DNA from: Gemmatimonadota bacterium
GTDB taxonomy: Bacteria > Gemmatimonadota > Gemmatimonadetes > Gemmatimonadales > Gemmatimonadaceae
Direction: 5' to 3'
Length of the DNA: 52,302 nucleotides
Assembly (NCBI GenBank): GCA_016218305.1
Contig: JACREJ010000021.1
Location: 1 to 52,302 of the forward strand
In this document: positions 15,345 through 26,350 of the stretch, piece after piece
Layout of the letters: every line of letters begins with the position of its first letter
Position numbering within the stretch: position 1 is the stretch's first letter
Notes under the pieces: model-generated
The model's database searches: none
Told to the model about the DNA's origin: nothing
Seen by the model: only the letters and a program-made list of their open reading frames with translations
Position numbers and translations under genes: made by a program

Positions 15345-16952
15345 TCAGCGTCCGCCCACGAGCTGCCTCACCCGCCCCGCCATTGCGGTCGCTTCCGGTA
15401 TGCCCAGCGACGCCGTGACGCCCAGATAGGCGAGGCCGTACAGCGGGAGCGCCACGAAGCCGAGGATGAGCGGATGCTCGACGCCGAGGACGAGCTTGAC
15501 GCCCCACGCCACGAGCGCGGCGCCCAGCGCCGCCGCCCACAGCTTGATCTGATACGGTCGGTCCACGCCCACGTCGCCGATGCGGGGCACCAGGGAACGC
15601 CGCAGCAGCAGGCACTCCACCCACGCGGCAAGCCCCGACGACGCGGTCAAGCCGGCCACGCCCCAGCGCGCGTCGATGCCCAACAGGCCGGGCAGGTGCA
15701 GCGCCACCAGCCAGCCAACGGCGAGGCCCAGCGCCACGCGCAGCAGGGCGAACTTGAGCGGCGTGCGCGTATTGCGCAGGGCATACCACGTGGAGGCGTA
15801 CAATCGGCCCAGGGTGGCCGCGAGCAGCCCAACCGCGGAGCCCGCGAGCACGCCCCACATCCAGACCACGTCGTCGCGCCCGAACCGCCCCGACTGGTAG
15901 AGGGTGGCTCCCACGATGTCGCCGATGGCCAGGAAGGCCATCGACGACGGAATCACATAGAACGCGATGCGATGCAGCCCATCGGAAAGCCGGCGCCGCA
16001 CTTCCTTCGCCACGTCGTCGCTCGTTCCCGCGACACCCGACATCGCCGGCAACTCGGCGGCAGACACCGACATGCCGAAGAGCGACACGGGGAGCATCGT
16101 GATCACCTGCGCGTAGGACAGCACGGCCACGGCCCCCGCCCCGACCAGCGACGCGAGCAGGTTGTCCACGTAGGCGCTGACCTGCACCACGCCGCGTCCG
16201 ACGGCGACGGGCGCGAACTGCGTGAGCACCACGCGCACATGCGCGTTCGCGGTGCCAAGGCCGGCACGCAGGCGCCGCTCCGCGCGCAGCACCGTGGGCA
16301 GCTGCACCACAAGCTGCGCCGCGCTCCCCAGCCCCGACGCCCACGCCAGCAGCACCACGAGCCGTCCCTGCCCAGCCGAGTTGCCGAGCGACGGACCGAA
16401 CCAGAGGAGCGCGCCGATCATCACGACATTCATGGCCACCGGCGACACGTACGGCAGGAAGAAGCGCCGATGCGAATTCAGCACGCCGAGCGCCCACGCC
16501 GAGAGCACCAGCAGGCCGACGCCGGGGAACATCACCTGCACCAGGCGGATTGTGAGTTCGCGCTTCTCTCCCGAGAAGCCCGGCGCGATGAGCACGACGA
16601 GGTACGGCGTCAGCACAATGCCAACCAGCACCAGCACGGTGGTGGTCAGCGCCAGCAGCGTGCCCACGGCGCCGGCGACGCGCCCGGCCTCGGCCTCGTC
16701 GCCGTCGGCGACCAGTCGGCTGTACGTGGGAATGAACGACGCCGACAGCACGCCCTCTCCGAAAAGATTCTGCAGGACGTTGGGAATGCGGAGCGCGGCG
16801 TTGAACGCGTCACCCGCATCGCTGGTGCCGAGGAAATGGCCGAGCAGGCGGTTGCGGACGAGCCCGAAGAGGCGGCTCAGCAGGATGCCGGCGGCGACCA
16901 GGGCCGCGCCGCCGCCCGTGCGCCGTGGCGACGGCGCCGGCGACGCGTTCAC
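15345..16952 (-). CDS. murJ: Lipid II flippase MurJ
   Basis: This 535-residue polytopic membrane protein (about 14 hydrophobic helices) belongs to the MVF/MOP family that flips lipid II across the inner membrane for peptidoglycan synthesis. Conserved features are GILLSRLFGLVRNRLLGHFLG (the first helix, with its arginines) and the NVLQNLFGEGVLSASFIPTY segment. Start is GTG 16952, overlapping the bshC stop in a GTGA junction. Confidence 0.95.
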   Translation of the reverse strand: MNASPAPSPRRTGGGAALVAAGILLSRLFGLVRNRLLGHFLGTSDAGDAFNAALRIPNVLQNLFGEGVLSASFIPTYSRLVADGDEAEAGRVAGAVGTLLALTTTVLVLVGIVLTPYLVVLIAPGFSGEKRELTIRLVQVMFPGVGLLVLSAWALGVLNSHRRFFLPYVSPVAMNVVMIGALLWFGPSLGNSAGQGRLVVLLAWASGLGSAAQLVVQLPTVLRAERRLRAGLGTANAHVRVVLTQFAPVAVGRGVVQVSAYVDNLLASLVGAGAVAVLSYAQVITMLPVSLFGMSVSAAELPAMSGVAGTSDDVAKEVRRRLSDGLHRIAFYVIPSSMAFLAIGDIVGATLYQSGRFGRDDVVWMWGVLAGSAVGLLAATLGRLYASTWYALRNTRTPLKFALLRVALGLAVGWLVALHLPGLLGIDARWGVAGLTASSGLAAWVECLLLRRSLVPRIGDVGVDRPYQIKLWAAALGAALVAWGVKLVLGVEHPLILGFVALPLYGLAYLGVTASLGIPEATAMAGRVRQLVGGR

Positions 16953-18496
16953 GCGCCGCCGAGCAGCTGGGCGGCGTGCGTCGCCGCGCCCGCGCGCAGC
17001 AGGTCCATCAGTTCTTCCCCGTGCCGCGCGACGAGCGGCAGCGGATTGAGGACGCGCTCCTGTCGCTGGCCTTCCGGCATCAGCGCCGCCCGCACGCTGC
17101 CGAGGTCGCGCACCGCCGCCGTCTCCGCCTTCAGTGCCGCCGTGCGGTACCGCCGCTCCAGGCGGTCGATGCGGAACTTGAGCTGGTGCCGCGCCCCCTC
17201 GACGGTCGAGGCGTGGACCATGGCCGCCCCCTCCGCGGAATCGCGCAACGCATTGAGCCGCGCATCCACGTCGTGGCGCAGCGCCTCGAGCGTGTCACGC
17301 AGGAACGGCGGCATGGCCCGGTCGCCAACACGCCGCTCCGCCTGATGGGGTGGCTTGATGTCGTCGAACGTCATGCCGAGCCGGCCCAGCATCCGGTCGA
17401 TGACCGGCTCCACGATCGTCGCCGACCAGCGCGGCAGGACCAGCGGCACGGGCAGGCTCAGCGCCTCCGCCACCGCGCCGACCTGTGCGAAGTACGCGAC
17501 CTCGCCCGGCCCGCCGAAGTAGCCGATCGTCGGCAGAATGGCCCGCTCCACCACCGGGCGCAGCAGCACGTTTGCGGAGAGCACCAGTTGCGGCTGGACG
17601 GCCACGTCACCCGCCTGCGCGATCGGGATCCGCTCCTTGATGCCGTTGGACGAGACGCGGAAGACGAGCGACAGCTTGGGGACCCGGGCGACCTGTGCGC
17701 GGAAGCCGGCGCGCTCGATGGCGACGCTGCGCAGCGAGACCGCCTCGTCCACGACCGGCGCGCGGCGCAGCGCCTCCACCAGCGTGGGACGCGCCGCCTC
17801 GCGCACGGCGGGATGCCAGGCGTCGAGCACGGCGATCCCCATCGGCTCGAACAGCGCGCGAAGCAGCTCCACGTACGCGCTGCCCACCGTCGCGTCGGCG
17901 CGATAGGCGCGACGCGCGTGCTCCAGCAATTCGAGGTGAGGGGCGGAGCCTGCCGCCGCGCTCAGATCGTCGAACTGCGGCCGGACATCGCCCAGCGGCT
18001 GCGCCGCCATGACCTGTCCGTCGAAACCCAGCCGTTCGATGCGCAACCGGCGCACTTCGTCGTCGAAGGCCACGGCGGTCCAGCTCGCCTCGGCGAAGTC
18101 GGCGTCATCCGTGGCGGCCCAGAAGACCGGCGCGGCCGGGATGCCGGTGGCCTGCTCGATCTTGTCGGCGAGCGCCCGCGCGCTGAGCGCCTTGAGCCAC
18201 GTATAGCCCGGCCCGCCGAACAGTCCCGGCTGCTGGCCCGTGGTGATGACGACCCCGCGGCCCTGCGCGACGGCCTCGAGGCGCCGCGCGGCGGCGCCGC
18301 TCGCATTGAATGCAGGCGCTAGCGCGGCGAACCAATCGGGGTTGGCCTGCGAGCGCACGTGCTCGGCGTGCTCGCGCCACGCGGCCGCCCCCTTGGGACG
18401 CGGCGTGTACCAGCCGGACGGCGTGCGGCCCTCGACGGCAGCGCGGGCCAACGGCCCGCCGCCAATGGGCTCCGCGACGACTCGCGGGGGCGTCAA
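16949..18496 (-). CDS. bshC: Putative cysteine ligase BshC of bacillithiol synthesis
   Basis: This 515-residue protein matches BshC, which adds cysteine to GlcN-malate in the last step of bacillithiol synthesis. Characteristic stretches are TTGQQPGLFGGPGYTWLKAL (about 85-104), VFWAATDDADFAE and YFGGPGEVAYFAQVGAV, followed by a long coiled-coil region near residue 430. The start is TTG 18496, the first possible start in the frame, with a GGAGG five nt upstream. The upstream gap 18497-18673 separates it from rlmH. bshA and bshB are not in the window. Presence of a low-molecular-weight thiol system is inferred from this gene only. Confidence 0.9.
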   Translation of the reverse strand: MTPPRVVAEPIGGGPLARAAVEGRTPSGWYTPRPKGAAAWREHAEHVRSQANPDWFAALAPAFNASGAAARRLEAVAQGRGVVITTGQQPGLFGGPGYTWLKALSARALADKIEQATGIPAAPVFWAATDDADFAEASWTAVAFDDEVRRLRIERLGFDGQVMAAQPLGDVRPQFDDLSAAAGSAPHLELLEHARRAYRADATVGSAYVELLRALFEPMGIAVLDAWHPAVREAARPTLVEALRRAPVVDEAVSLRSVAIERAGFRAQVARVPKLSLVFRVSSNGIKERIPIAQAGDVAVQPQLVLSANVLLRPVVERAILPTIGYFGGPGEVAYFAQVGAVAEALSLPVPLVLPRWSATIVEPVIDRMLGRLGMTFDDIKPPHQAERRVGDRAMPPFLRDTLEALRHDVDARLNALRDSAEGAAMVHASTVEGARHQLKFRIDRLERRYRTAALKAETAAVRDLGSVRAALMPEGQRQERVLNPLPLVARHGEELMDLLRAGAATHAAQLLGGA

Positions 18497-18673
18497 CTCC
18501 GCCTCCCGTGCCCGTGACCGCGCCAGTGCCTACACCAACAGTCCATGCGCTCGCTGCCTCCAGAGGTACGTCGCTCGCGTCCAGCACGCCGAGTCATAAG
18601 CTAACCGCTGGACAGGGGACGGCGGAATGCGCCCGAGGTCACTTGTGGTGGGGATGGCGAAAGCCGCCTGCCC
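18497..18673. other. Intergenic gap with inverted and direct repeats between rlmH and bshC
   Basis: GTCCAGC (18579-18585) and GCTGGAC (18607-18613) form a 7-bp inverted repeat. TCACTTGTGGT occurs at 18639-18649 and again at 18674-18684, where it is the end of rlmH, so the last codons of rlmH are partly duplicated 35 nt downstream. No promoter of good quality was recognised. Confidence 0.5.
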
Positions 18674-19138
18674 TCACTTGTGGTAGGGCTCCCGCCGCAC
18701 GATGGTCCCCGCCCGGTAGAGCTGCTCGGCGAGCACCAGGCGCGCCAACTCGTGCGGCAGCGTCCACGGCGCAAGTTCCAGGCGCACCGCCGCGCGCGCC
18801 AGCAGCGCCGGCGACAGGCCGAACGCCCCGCCGATCACGAAAGCCACATCGCGCCCCCCTTCGCGCTGCCCCTGGAGCCAGCCGGAGAACACCGCCGAGT
18901 CCATCCGCCGGCCGCCGGGGTCGCAGCAGACGGTCACGGCGCCCGCCGGGATCTTGGCGGCCAGTCGCTCCCCTTCCCGGTCACGCACGAGGTCTGGGCT
19001 GGCCGACTTGGCCGGTTCTTCTCGCACCTCGACGCGCTCCAGCGGCCAGTAGCGCGCCGCCCGCTCCTCGTACTCGGCGATCGCAGCGGCCAGCGACGCG
19101 TTGCGCGGCTTGCCGACGGCGATGAGGAAGACCTTCAC
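18674..19138 (-). CDS. rlmH: 23S rRNA (pseudouridine-1915 N3) methyltransferase RlmH
   Basis: This 154-residue SPOUT-family enzyme methylates pseudouridine 1915 in helix 69 of 23S rRNA. The SAM-binding knot is FVIGGAFGLSPALLARA and the C-terminal LPHELARLVLAEQLYRA and PYHK ending are family signatures. Start is GTG 19138 (MKVFLIAVGK). It follows the dehydrogenase gene by 15 nt, so it probably shares the transcript. Confidence 0.96.
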   Translation of the reverse strand: MKVFLIAVGKPRNASLAAAIAEYEERAARYWPLERVEVREEPAKSASPDLVRDREGERLAAKIPAGAVTVCCDPGGRRMDSAVFSGWLQGQREGGRDVAFVIGGAFGLSPALLARAAVRLELAPWTLPHELARLVLAEQLYRAGTIVRREPYHK

Positions 19139-19153
19139 GGCCGGTGGCGGACG

Positions 19154-20458
19154 CTAGGCGTAGATGCCGCGCAGCTTGTGCACCGTCGCGACGCGACTGA
19201 TCGCCAGCATGTACGACGCCGTGCGCATGTTCACCCTGTGCAGTTTCGAGAGCTTGAGGACTTCGGCGAACGAGTTGACCATGATCTCCGTCAGGCGTTC
19301 GTTGACCAGCTGCTCGCTCCAGTAGTAGCCGCTGCGGTTCTGCACCCACTCGAAGTACGACACGGTGACGCCGCCGGCGTTGGCGAGGATGTCCGGAATC
19401 ACGAACACGCCCTTGTCGTCGAGGATGGCATCGGCGCCGGCCGACGTCGGGCCGTTGGCCCCCTCGCACACGATCTTGGCCTTGATGTTCGCGGCGTTCT
19501 TGGTCGTGATCACGTTTTCGAGCGCCGCCGGGAGCAGCACGTCGCATTCCAGCTCGAGGATCTGCTCGTTCGCGATCGGTTCGCCGCCGCCGAAGCCCTC
19601 CAGCGTCTGGTGCTCGGCCACGTGCGCAATGGCGTGCTTCACGTCGATCCCCTTCTTGTTGTACCAGCCCCCCGTGCGGTCGCTGATCGCGATGACCTTG
19701 CATCCCTCGGCCTGCAGCAGCTCAGCGGCGATGGAGCCGACGTTGCCGAAGCCCTGGACGACGACGGTCCGTCCCTTCACCGGCAGGCCGAGATGGGCCA
19801 GCGCCTCGCGCGTGGCGATCATGCACCCCCGCCCCGTCGCCTCGCGACGGCCCAGCGAGCCGCCCATCGCCACTGGCTTGCCCGTGGTGACGGCGTTGAC
19901 CGTGTGCCCGACATGCATGGAGTACGTGTCCATCAACCACGCCATGACGCGCTCGTTCGTGTTGACGTCCGGCGCAGGGACGTCGGAGTCGGGACCGAGC
20001 GTGGCGATGATGCCCGCCGTGTAGCGGCGCGTCACGCGTTCCAGTTCGCCAATGCTCATCTTCAGCGGATCGCAGATCACGCCGCCCTTGGAGCCGCCGA
20101 ACGGGATGTTCACGACGGCGCATTTCCACGTCATCCACGCCGCCAGCGCCTTCACCTCGTCGAGCGTGACGTTCTGGTCGAAGCGAATGCCGCCCTTCGC
20201 CGGGCCGCGCGACGTGTTGTAGATGCAGCGGATGCCGGTGAACACCTCGACCTCGCCGCTGTCCATCATCACCGGAATGGAGACGATGATCGTCTTCTCC
20301 GGATTGCGCAGCACCTTGTACAGGCCGGGCTCGAGGTCGAGCAGGTCCGCGGCGCGGTCGAAGCGGGCCATCATCGCCTCGAACGGGTTCTCCTCGTGGA
20401 GAAAGCGGTCTTTGTCCGGGTGGACGATCGTATTGGTAGGGAGCAGCAGATCAGCCAT
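19154..20458 (-). CDS. Glu/Leu/Phe/Val dehydrogenase family protein, probably glutamate dehydrogenase
   Basis: This 434-residue enzyme oxidatively deaminates an amino acid, most likely glutamate, with NAD(P). The substrate lysines are in [11 protein letters not shown] and PFGGSKGGV, and the cofactor motif is [15 protein letters not shown]. Length fits the hexameric class. Members of this family with similar motifs include leucine dehydrogenase (shorter, about 360 residues), so glutamate is favoured but not proven. Its ATG lies 8 nt inside the lpxK stop region, an odd coupling of nitrogen metabolism to lipid A synthesis. Confidence 0.92.
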   Translation of the reverse strand: MADLLLPTNTIVHPDKDRFLHEENPFEAMMARFDRAADLLDLEPGLYKVLRNPEKTIIVSIPVMMDSGEVEVFTGIRCIYNTSRGPAKGGIRFDQNVTLDEVKALAAWMTWKCAVVNIPFGGSKGGVICDPLKMSIGELERVTRRYTAGIIATLGPDSDVPAPDVNTNERVMAWLMDTYSMHVGHTVNAVTTGKPVAMGGSLGRREATGRGCMIATREALAHLGLPVKGRTVVVQGFGNVGSIAAELLQAEGCKVIAISDRTGGWYNKKGIDVKHAIAHVAEHQTLEGFGGGEPIANEQILELECDVLLPAALENVITTKNAANIKAKIVCEGANGPTSAGADAILDDKGVFVIPDILANAGGVTVSYFEWVQNRSGYYWSEQLVNERLTEIMVNSFAEVLKLSKLHRVNMRTASYMLAISRVATVHKLRGIYA

Positions 20459-21515
20459 GGAGGAAGCTCTCCGGGCCAGCCGACGCCGGCGTGGGTGAAG
20501 CCGCGGCAGCCGTCGTCAGGCGACCGAGCACGTCCTCGATGATCGACGTGCCGACCTCGACGACAACCGATTGTGAAAGATACCATAGCCGCGGAGCGGA
20601 CGCGGGCCACCGCGGCCCCAGCTTCACGGCATCCTTGAGCGTACAAACCACGCGATCCACCGTGGCCGCGCGGGTCACCAGTTCCTGCACGTCGTGCGCG
20701 GTATAGGCGTGATGGTCGCCGAAACTCGCGCCCTGCACCTGTGCCCCGGTCGCACGCAGCTGCGCGAGGAACGCATCCGGCGCACCGATGCCGGAGACCG
20801 CGAGCACGCGCTGCCCGCGCAGGGTCGTGGTGGATTCGCTCGCCCCGCCCGTCCAGGCACAGAGCTGTGCGGGCGCGAGGTGCACCACTACGAGCGGCAC
20901 GCCGCCCGACGCCTGCGTCAGTTGCCGCGCCACCTCGGCGGCCTGCGCGGACGACGCCGCCTTGCGCGTCACGATGACCAGGGTCGCGCGCCTCAGCGCC
21001 GTCAGCGGCTCCCGGAACGGCCCGGCGGGCAGCAGGCGCACGGGGAGCGTGCTCCAGAGGTCGGCGCTCACCACCACCACGTCGGCATCGCGCGGCATCT
21101 GCCGATGCTGGAACCCGTCGTCCAGCACCAGCGCCGTTGCGCCCTGCGTGATGGCCTGCGCCGCGGCGCGGCGCCGGTCCGCATCGGCGAAGACCGGCAC
21201 GTCCGGATTCAGGGCCGCATGCACGAGCGCCTCGTCGTCGCCGTAGCCGCGGAGCAGCAGGGCCGGCGCGCGGCCGCGTGCGCGCAGTTGCGCCGCGAAC
21301 CAGGCGGCAACCGGCGTCTTGCCCGTCCCCCCGACCGTGAGGTTCCCAATGGACACTGTCGGCACCTGCGTGCGCCCCGCCCCACCGGCACGCCGCGCGC
21401 CGTCCACGAGGACCGCCGCACCGTAGATCCACTCGAACGGTGTGAGCACCGCCCGCGCGAGGAGCGCGTCGAAGCCCTCGCCGTACCAGACGACCCGCGC
21501 CAGGGCCTCACGCAC
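20451..21515 (-). CDS. lpxK: Tetraacyldisaccharide 4'-kinase LpxK
   Basis: This 354-residue kinase phosphorylates the lipid A precursor at the 4' position on the inner membrane. The P-loop is [16 protein letters not shown], followed by LLRGYGDDE and [13 protein letters not shown], all LpxK signatures. The start is GTG 21515, chosen because a GGAGG lies 9 nt upstream and the preceding gene ends at 21508; the frame is open for 12 more codons upstream. Coupled to the acyltransferase before it and the dehydrogenase after it by 8-nt overlaps. Confidence 0.95.
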   Translation of the reverse strand: MREALARVVWYGEGFDALLARAVLTPFEWIYGAAVLVDGARRAGGAGRTQVPTVSIGNLTVGGTGKTPVAAWFAAQLRARGRAPALLLRGYGDDEALVHAALNPDVPVFADADRRRAAAQAITQGATALVLDDGFQHRQMPRDADVVVVSADLWSTLPVRLLPAGPFREPLTALRRATLVIVTRKAASSAQAAEVARQLTQASGGVPLVVVHLAPAQLCAWTGGASESTTTLRGQRVLAVSGIGAPDAFLAQLRATGAQVQGASFGDHHAYTAHDVQELVTRAATVDRVVCTLKDAVKLGPRWPASAPRLWYLSQSVVVEVGTSIIEDVLGRLTTAAAASPTPASAGPESFLHG

Positions 21516-22194
21516 GGGCCATCGCCTCCGTGGCGTCCATCGCCGCCACAAACCGCTCCACCTCGCCCGCCGCGAGCAGGTCTCCGTCGAACCGCGGCGT
21601 GAATGGCTCGCCGATGGTCACGCAGACGCGCGCGAACGGCTTCGGAATGGCATACCGGTCCCAGCTGCGCAGGCGCCACGCCCGCTCCGCGTGCATCGAC
21701 ATCGGGACGATCACCGTGCCGGCGCGCTGCGCCGCGACGAAGAGCCCGGCCTGCGGCACGCGCGCCGGGCCGCGCGGCCCGTCAGGCGTGAACGCGACCG
21801 ACCGCCCCGCGCGCAGCGCCGCGACCATCGTCATGAGGCCGCGCACGCCGCCGCGCGAGCTCGACCCACGCGCCGGCGGCGCATAGCCAAGCCGTTCCAG
21901 GATACGCGCGATGATCTCGCCGTCGCCGTGTTCGCTGGCGAGCGCCATGATGCCGCGGTTCCGCTGCGTCCAGATGGGGGCGAGCATCAGGCCGTGCCAG
22001 ACCGCCACCACGACCGGGCGGCGCACCCCGTTCACGGTGGGCCAGTTCGATTCGCCGCGCAGGTCGATGCGCCACGTGCGCGCAAGCAGCTGCACCGCCA
22101 CATACCCGGCGCGCGAAGTCCAGCGCACCTTGCGCTCGCGCTTCGCCGCCTTCGCGTCGCGCGGGGCGTCAGCCGGCGCCGCACTGGCGCTCAT
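21508..22194 (-). CDS. DUF374 lysophospholipid acyltransferase-family protein
   Basis: This 228-residue protein has the DUF374 signatures WHGLMLAPIW, a HGDGEIIARILERLGY segment, RGSSSRGGVRGL and FTPDGPRGPA, the last corresponding to the LPLAT substrate-binding region. The position between lpxB and lpxK suggests it adds a late acyl chain to lipid A or a related step; the exact reaction of this family is less well defined than LpxL. It overlaps lpxB by ATGA and lpxK by 8 nt. Confidence 0.85.
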   Translation of the reverse strand: MSASAAPADAPRDAKAAKRERKVRWTSRAGYVAVQLLARTWRIDLRGESNWPTVNGVRRPVVVAVWHGLMLAPIWTQRNRGIMALASEHGDGEIIARILERLGYAPPARGSSSRGGVRGLMTMVAALRAGRSVAFTPDGPRGPARVPQAGLFVAAQRAGTVIVPMSMHAERAWRLRSWDRYAIPKPFARVCVTIGEPFTPRFDGDLLAAGEVERFVAAMDATEAMARA

Positions 22195-23312
22195 CGCGCG
22201 CCGTCCGCCGCGTGCATCGCGGCCGCCATCTCCGCCACGCGCCGCGCCGCACCGGGCGCGCCGAGGAGGCGCCGCACGTCGGCCATCCCGTCGAGCATGC
22301 GCGTGCGGGCGGGACTGGCGGCGTCGAACAGCGGATCGAGCGCGTCGGCCACCGCCTGCGTCGTAAACGCGTCCTGCACGAACTCGGGGGCCACTTCACG
22401 TCCGGCGACCACGTTGAGGAGCCCGATGTGCGGAATGTTCACGAGGCGCTTGGCAATCTCGTAGGTGATGCGGCTCGTCTTGTACACCACGGCGCACGGA
22501 CAGCCCGCCACCGCTGCCTCGAGCGTCGTCGTCCCGCTCTTGCAGAGCGCCACGTCCGCCGCGCGCAGCACGTCGAACGACTGGGCGCGCACCATTGGGA
22601 ACGGCACGCGCGACGCATCGAGCTGGATCGTCGGCGCAACGCTCACCACGACCTCGAGTCCCGGCCGCCGCCGCTGCAGCGCGCGCGCGACCGCCTCGAA
22701 CGCGTGCAGGTGGCGCTCGATCTCCTGCGCCCGGCTGCCGGGAAAGAGCGCGAGCACTTCGCGGTCCACCGGCAGTCCGAGCCGGCGCCTCGCCTCGGCG
22801 CGGTCGGGAAGCTCCTGGGCGCGGTCGAGCAGCGGGTGTCCCACGAAGGTCGTATTGATGCCCGCCTTCGCGAGCAGGGCCTCCTCGAATGGCAGGATCA
22901 CGGCGGCCATGCTGATGACTTCCGCCATCATCTTCAGCCGGCCGGGCTTCCACGCCCACACCTGCGGCGTGATGTAGTACAACACGGGGACGCCGGCGTC
23001 GTGCGCCGCGCGCGCCACGCGCAGGTTGAAGCCGGGATAGTCGATGAGGATGATCAGCCCCACGCGCCCGCTGCGCAGGTGCGCCTTCACCTCGCGGAGG
23101 AGCCGCAGGTGCGCCGGCAGGTGCTTGAGCACCTCGACGAAGCCGACGACGCCCTCGGCGCGCTCGAAGAGCTGCACGCCGGCGGCCGCCATGCGGTCCC
23201 CGCCCATGCCGACGAGGGGCACCTCCGGCCGCAAGGCGCGCAACCGCTCGGCGACGCCGGCGCCGTGCAGGTCGCCCGACGCCTCGCCGGCGATGATCAG
23301 GATCTCACGCAC
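22191..23312 (-). CDS. lpxB: Lipid-A-disaccharide synthase LpxB
   Basis: This 373-residue peripheral glycosyltransferase (GT19) joins UDP-diacylglucosamine and lipid X. It begins REILIIAGEASGDLHGAG and contains GMGGDRM, a YITPQVWAWKPGR segment and the C-terminal KSGTTTLEAAVAGCPCAVVYK donor-binding loop. Start is GTG 23312, overlapping the oxidoreductase stop by 8 nt. Confidence 0.97.
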   Translation of the reverse strand: MREILIIAGEASGDLHGAGVAERLRALRPEVPLVGMGGDRMAAAGVQLFERAEGVVGFVEVLKHLPAHLRLLREVKAHLRSGRVGLIILIDYPGFNLRVARAAHDAGVPVLYYITPQVWAWKPGRLKMMAEVISMAAVILPFEEALLAKAGINTTFVGHPLLDRAQELPDRAEARRRLGLPVDREVLALFPGSRAQEIERHLHAFEAVARALQRRRPGLEVVVSVAPTIQLDASRVPFPMVRAQSFDVLRAADVALCKSGTTTLEAAVAGCPCAVVYKTSRITYEIAKRLVNIPHIGLLNVVAGREVAPEFVQDAFTTQAVADALDPLFDAASPARTRMLDGMADVRRLLGAPGAARRVAEMAAAMHAADGAR

Positions 23313-24309
23313 CGGGGCCGCGCGCCGCGTTCATCACCGAGCGCGACCGCTCGATGTCCGTCACGATCTGCAGTGCGACGGCCAGCGCATCGCGCCCGTC
23401 GTCGCCCGTCACCGGCACCGGCGCCTCACCCCGCACCGCCGCCACGAACGACTCCAGCTCCAGCTTGAGCGCATCGCCCTCCGGCGCTTCCAGCGGAATG
23501 CGCTCCACGAAGGCCGTCACGTCGGGCTGCGCCTGCCGCGCCAGCACCGCCATGTCCACGTCCCCGCGCAGGCGGAAGAGCTCGCCGTTGCCGGCCGCGA
23601 GGTCCAGCGTCATGTAGCCGTTGCGCTGGAACAGGCGCAGCTTGCGCGACCGGTCGCGCGAGATGCGGCTGGCCGTGATGTTCGCAATGCCGCCGTTGGC
23701 GAACGCCACGCGCGCGTTGGCCATGTCGAGGCTGGGCGTGAGCACGCCGACGCCCGTCGCCGAAACCTGCGCCACCTTCGCCTTCGTCAACGTCAGCACG
23801 AGGTCGATGTCGTGAATCATCAGGTCGAGCACCACCGCCACGTCCGCGCCGCGCGGATTGAACGGCGCCAGGCGCTCGCTCTCGATGAAGAGCGGCGTCT
23901 CGACAAACGGCCACGCCGCGCGAATGGCGCGGTTGAAGCGCTCGATGTGCCCGATCTGCACCAGCGCGCCCTTCGCCTTCGCCAGCGCGAGCAGGGCGTC
24001 CGCCTCGTCCAGCGTCGTCGTGATCGGCTTCTCGATCAGCACGTGCTTGCCGCGCTCGAGCGCCGCCCTGGCCACGGCAAAGTGCGCCGGCGTGGGTACG
24101 ACAATGGAGACGGCGTCCACGTCGTCGAGCAGCGCGTCGAGCGACGTGGCAGCGGCGACGCCCAGCTCCTCGCCCACCGTGGCGGCGCGCGCCGCGTCGG
24201 TCTCGTAGAACCCGCGCACGACGGCACCGTCCAGCGTGCGCAGGTGCCGCAGGTGGTGGTAGCCCAGTGCGCCCGTCCCGATGACGCCCACCCGCAGCGG
24301 CGCGCTCAT
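23305..24309 (-). CDS. Gfo/Idh/MocA-family oxidoreductase within the lipid A operon
   Basis: This 334-residue protein has an N-terminal NAD(P)-binding Rossmann domain (VGVIGTGALGYHHLRHL, 7-23) and the Gfo/Idh catalytic motif LIEKPITTTLDEADALL (about 92-108), with HIERFN near residue 121. Its start, ATG 24309, makes an ATGA overlap with lpxA; the stop overlaps lpxB. In Acidithiobacillus and Leptospira a dehydrogenase of this family between lpxA and lpxB (GnnA) works with the aminotransferase GnnB to make UDP-GlcNAc3N for amide-linked lipid A. No GnnB gene is adjacent here, so the GnnA reading is possible, not shown. Confidence 0.88.
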   Translation of the reverse strand: MSAPLRVGVIGTGALGYHHLRHLRTLDGAVVRGFYETDAARAATVGEELGVAAATSLDALLDDVDAVSIVVPTPAHFAVARAALERGKHVLIEKPITTTLDEADALLALAKAKGALVQIGHIERFNRAIRAAWPFVETPLFIESERLAPFNPRGADVAVVLDLMIHDIDLVLTLTKAKVAQVSATGVGVLTPSLDMANARVAFANGGIANITASRISRDRSRKLRLFQRNGYMTLDLAAGNGELFRLRGDVDMAVLARQAQPDVTAFVERIPLEAPEGDALKLELESFVAAVRGEAPVPVTGDDGRDALAVALQIVTDIERSRSVMNAARGPGA

Positions 24310-25078
24310 ATCACGACGCCCCGCTGGCTGTCTTCCACGAAGTCCACGAACGCCTGCACCTCCGGGCCCATCGCAAGTTCCTTGCGGGCCAGCTCGAGCG
24401 CCTGCGCGATGTTGAGCTCGCTGCGGAAGAACATGCGATACGCCTTCTTCAGCTCGAGGATCGTCTCCGGCGAGAAGCCGTTGCGCTGGAGCCCGATGCT
24501 GTTGAGGCCGTACAGCTTGATCGGGTTCCCCACCGCCTTCACGTACGGCGGCACGTCCTTGTTCACGCGCGCCATGCCGCCAATGAAGCAGTAGCGGCCG
24601 ATCTTCCCGAACTGGTGGATCGCGCACAGCCCCGAGATGATCGCCTTGTCCTCGATCGTCACGTGCCCGGCGAGCTGCGTCCCATTGGAGATGATCACGC
24701 CGTTGCCCACATGGCAGTCGTGCGCGAGGTGCACGTACGTCATGAGGAAGCAGTCGCTGCCGACCGTCGTCCGGAACGACTGCGACGTGCCGCGGTTGAT
24801 GGTCGAGTACTCGCGGATCGTGGTGCGGTCGCCCACCTCCACCCACGTCTCCTCGCCCTTGAACTTGAGGTCCTGCGGCAGCCCGCCGAGCACGGAGCCG
24901 ACGCCGATCTTCACTTCAGTGCCCAGCCGGACGTTCTCCTCGAGGATCGCGCGCGTGCTGATCACGCACCCGTCACCCACCGTGCAGCGCGGGCCGATGA
25001 TCACGCCGGGGCCAATGGTCACATTGTCGCCAATGCGCGCATCCGCGTCGATCACGGCGGACGTATGAATTCGGTTGC

Positions 25079-25082
<4 letters not shown>
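24306..25082 (-). CDS. lpxA: UDP-N-acetylglucosamine acyltransferase LpxA
   Basis: This 258-residue left-handed beta-helix protein adds the first 3-hydroxyacyl chain to UDP-GlcNAc. Hexapeptide repeats run through the first 170 residues (for example IGDNVTIGPGVIIGPRCTVG) and the catalytic histidine lies in YVHLAHDCHVGNG (about 118-130). The C-terminal helical domain contains GLNSIGLQRNGFS. It overlaps the lpxC-fabZ stop and the oxidoreductase start by 4 nt. Confidence 0.97.
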
Positions 25083-26346
<1,264 letters not shown>

Positions 26347-26350
<4 letters not shown>

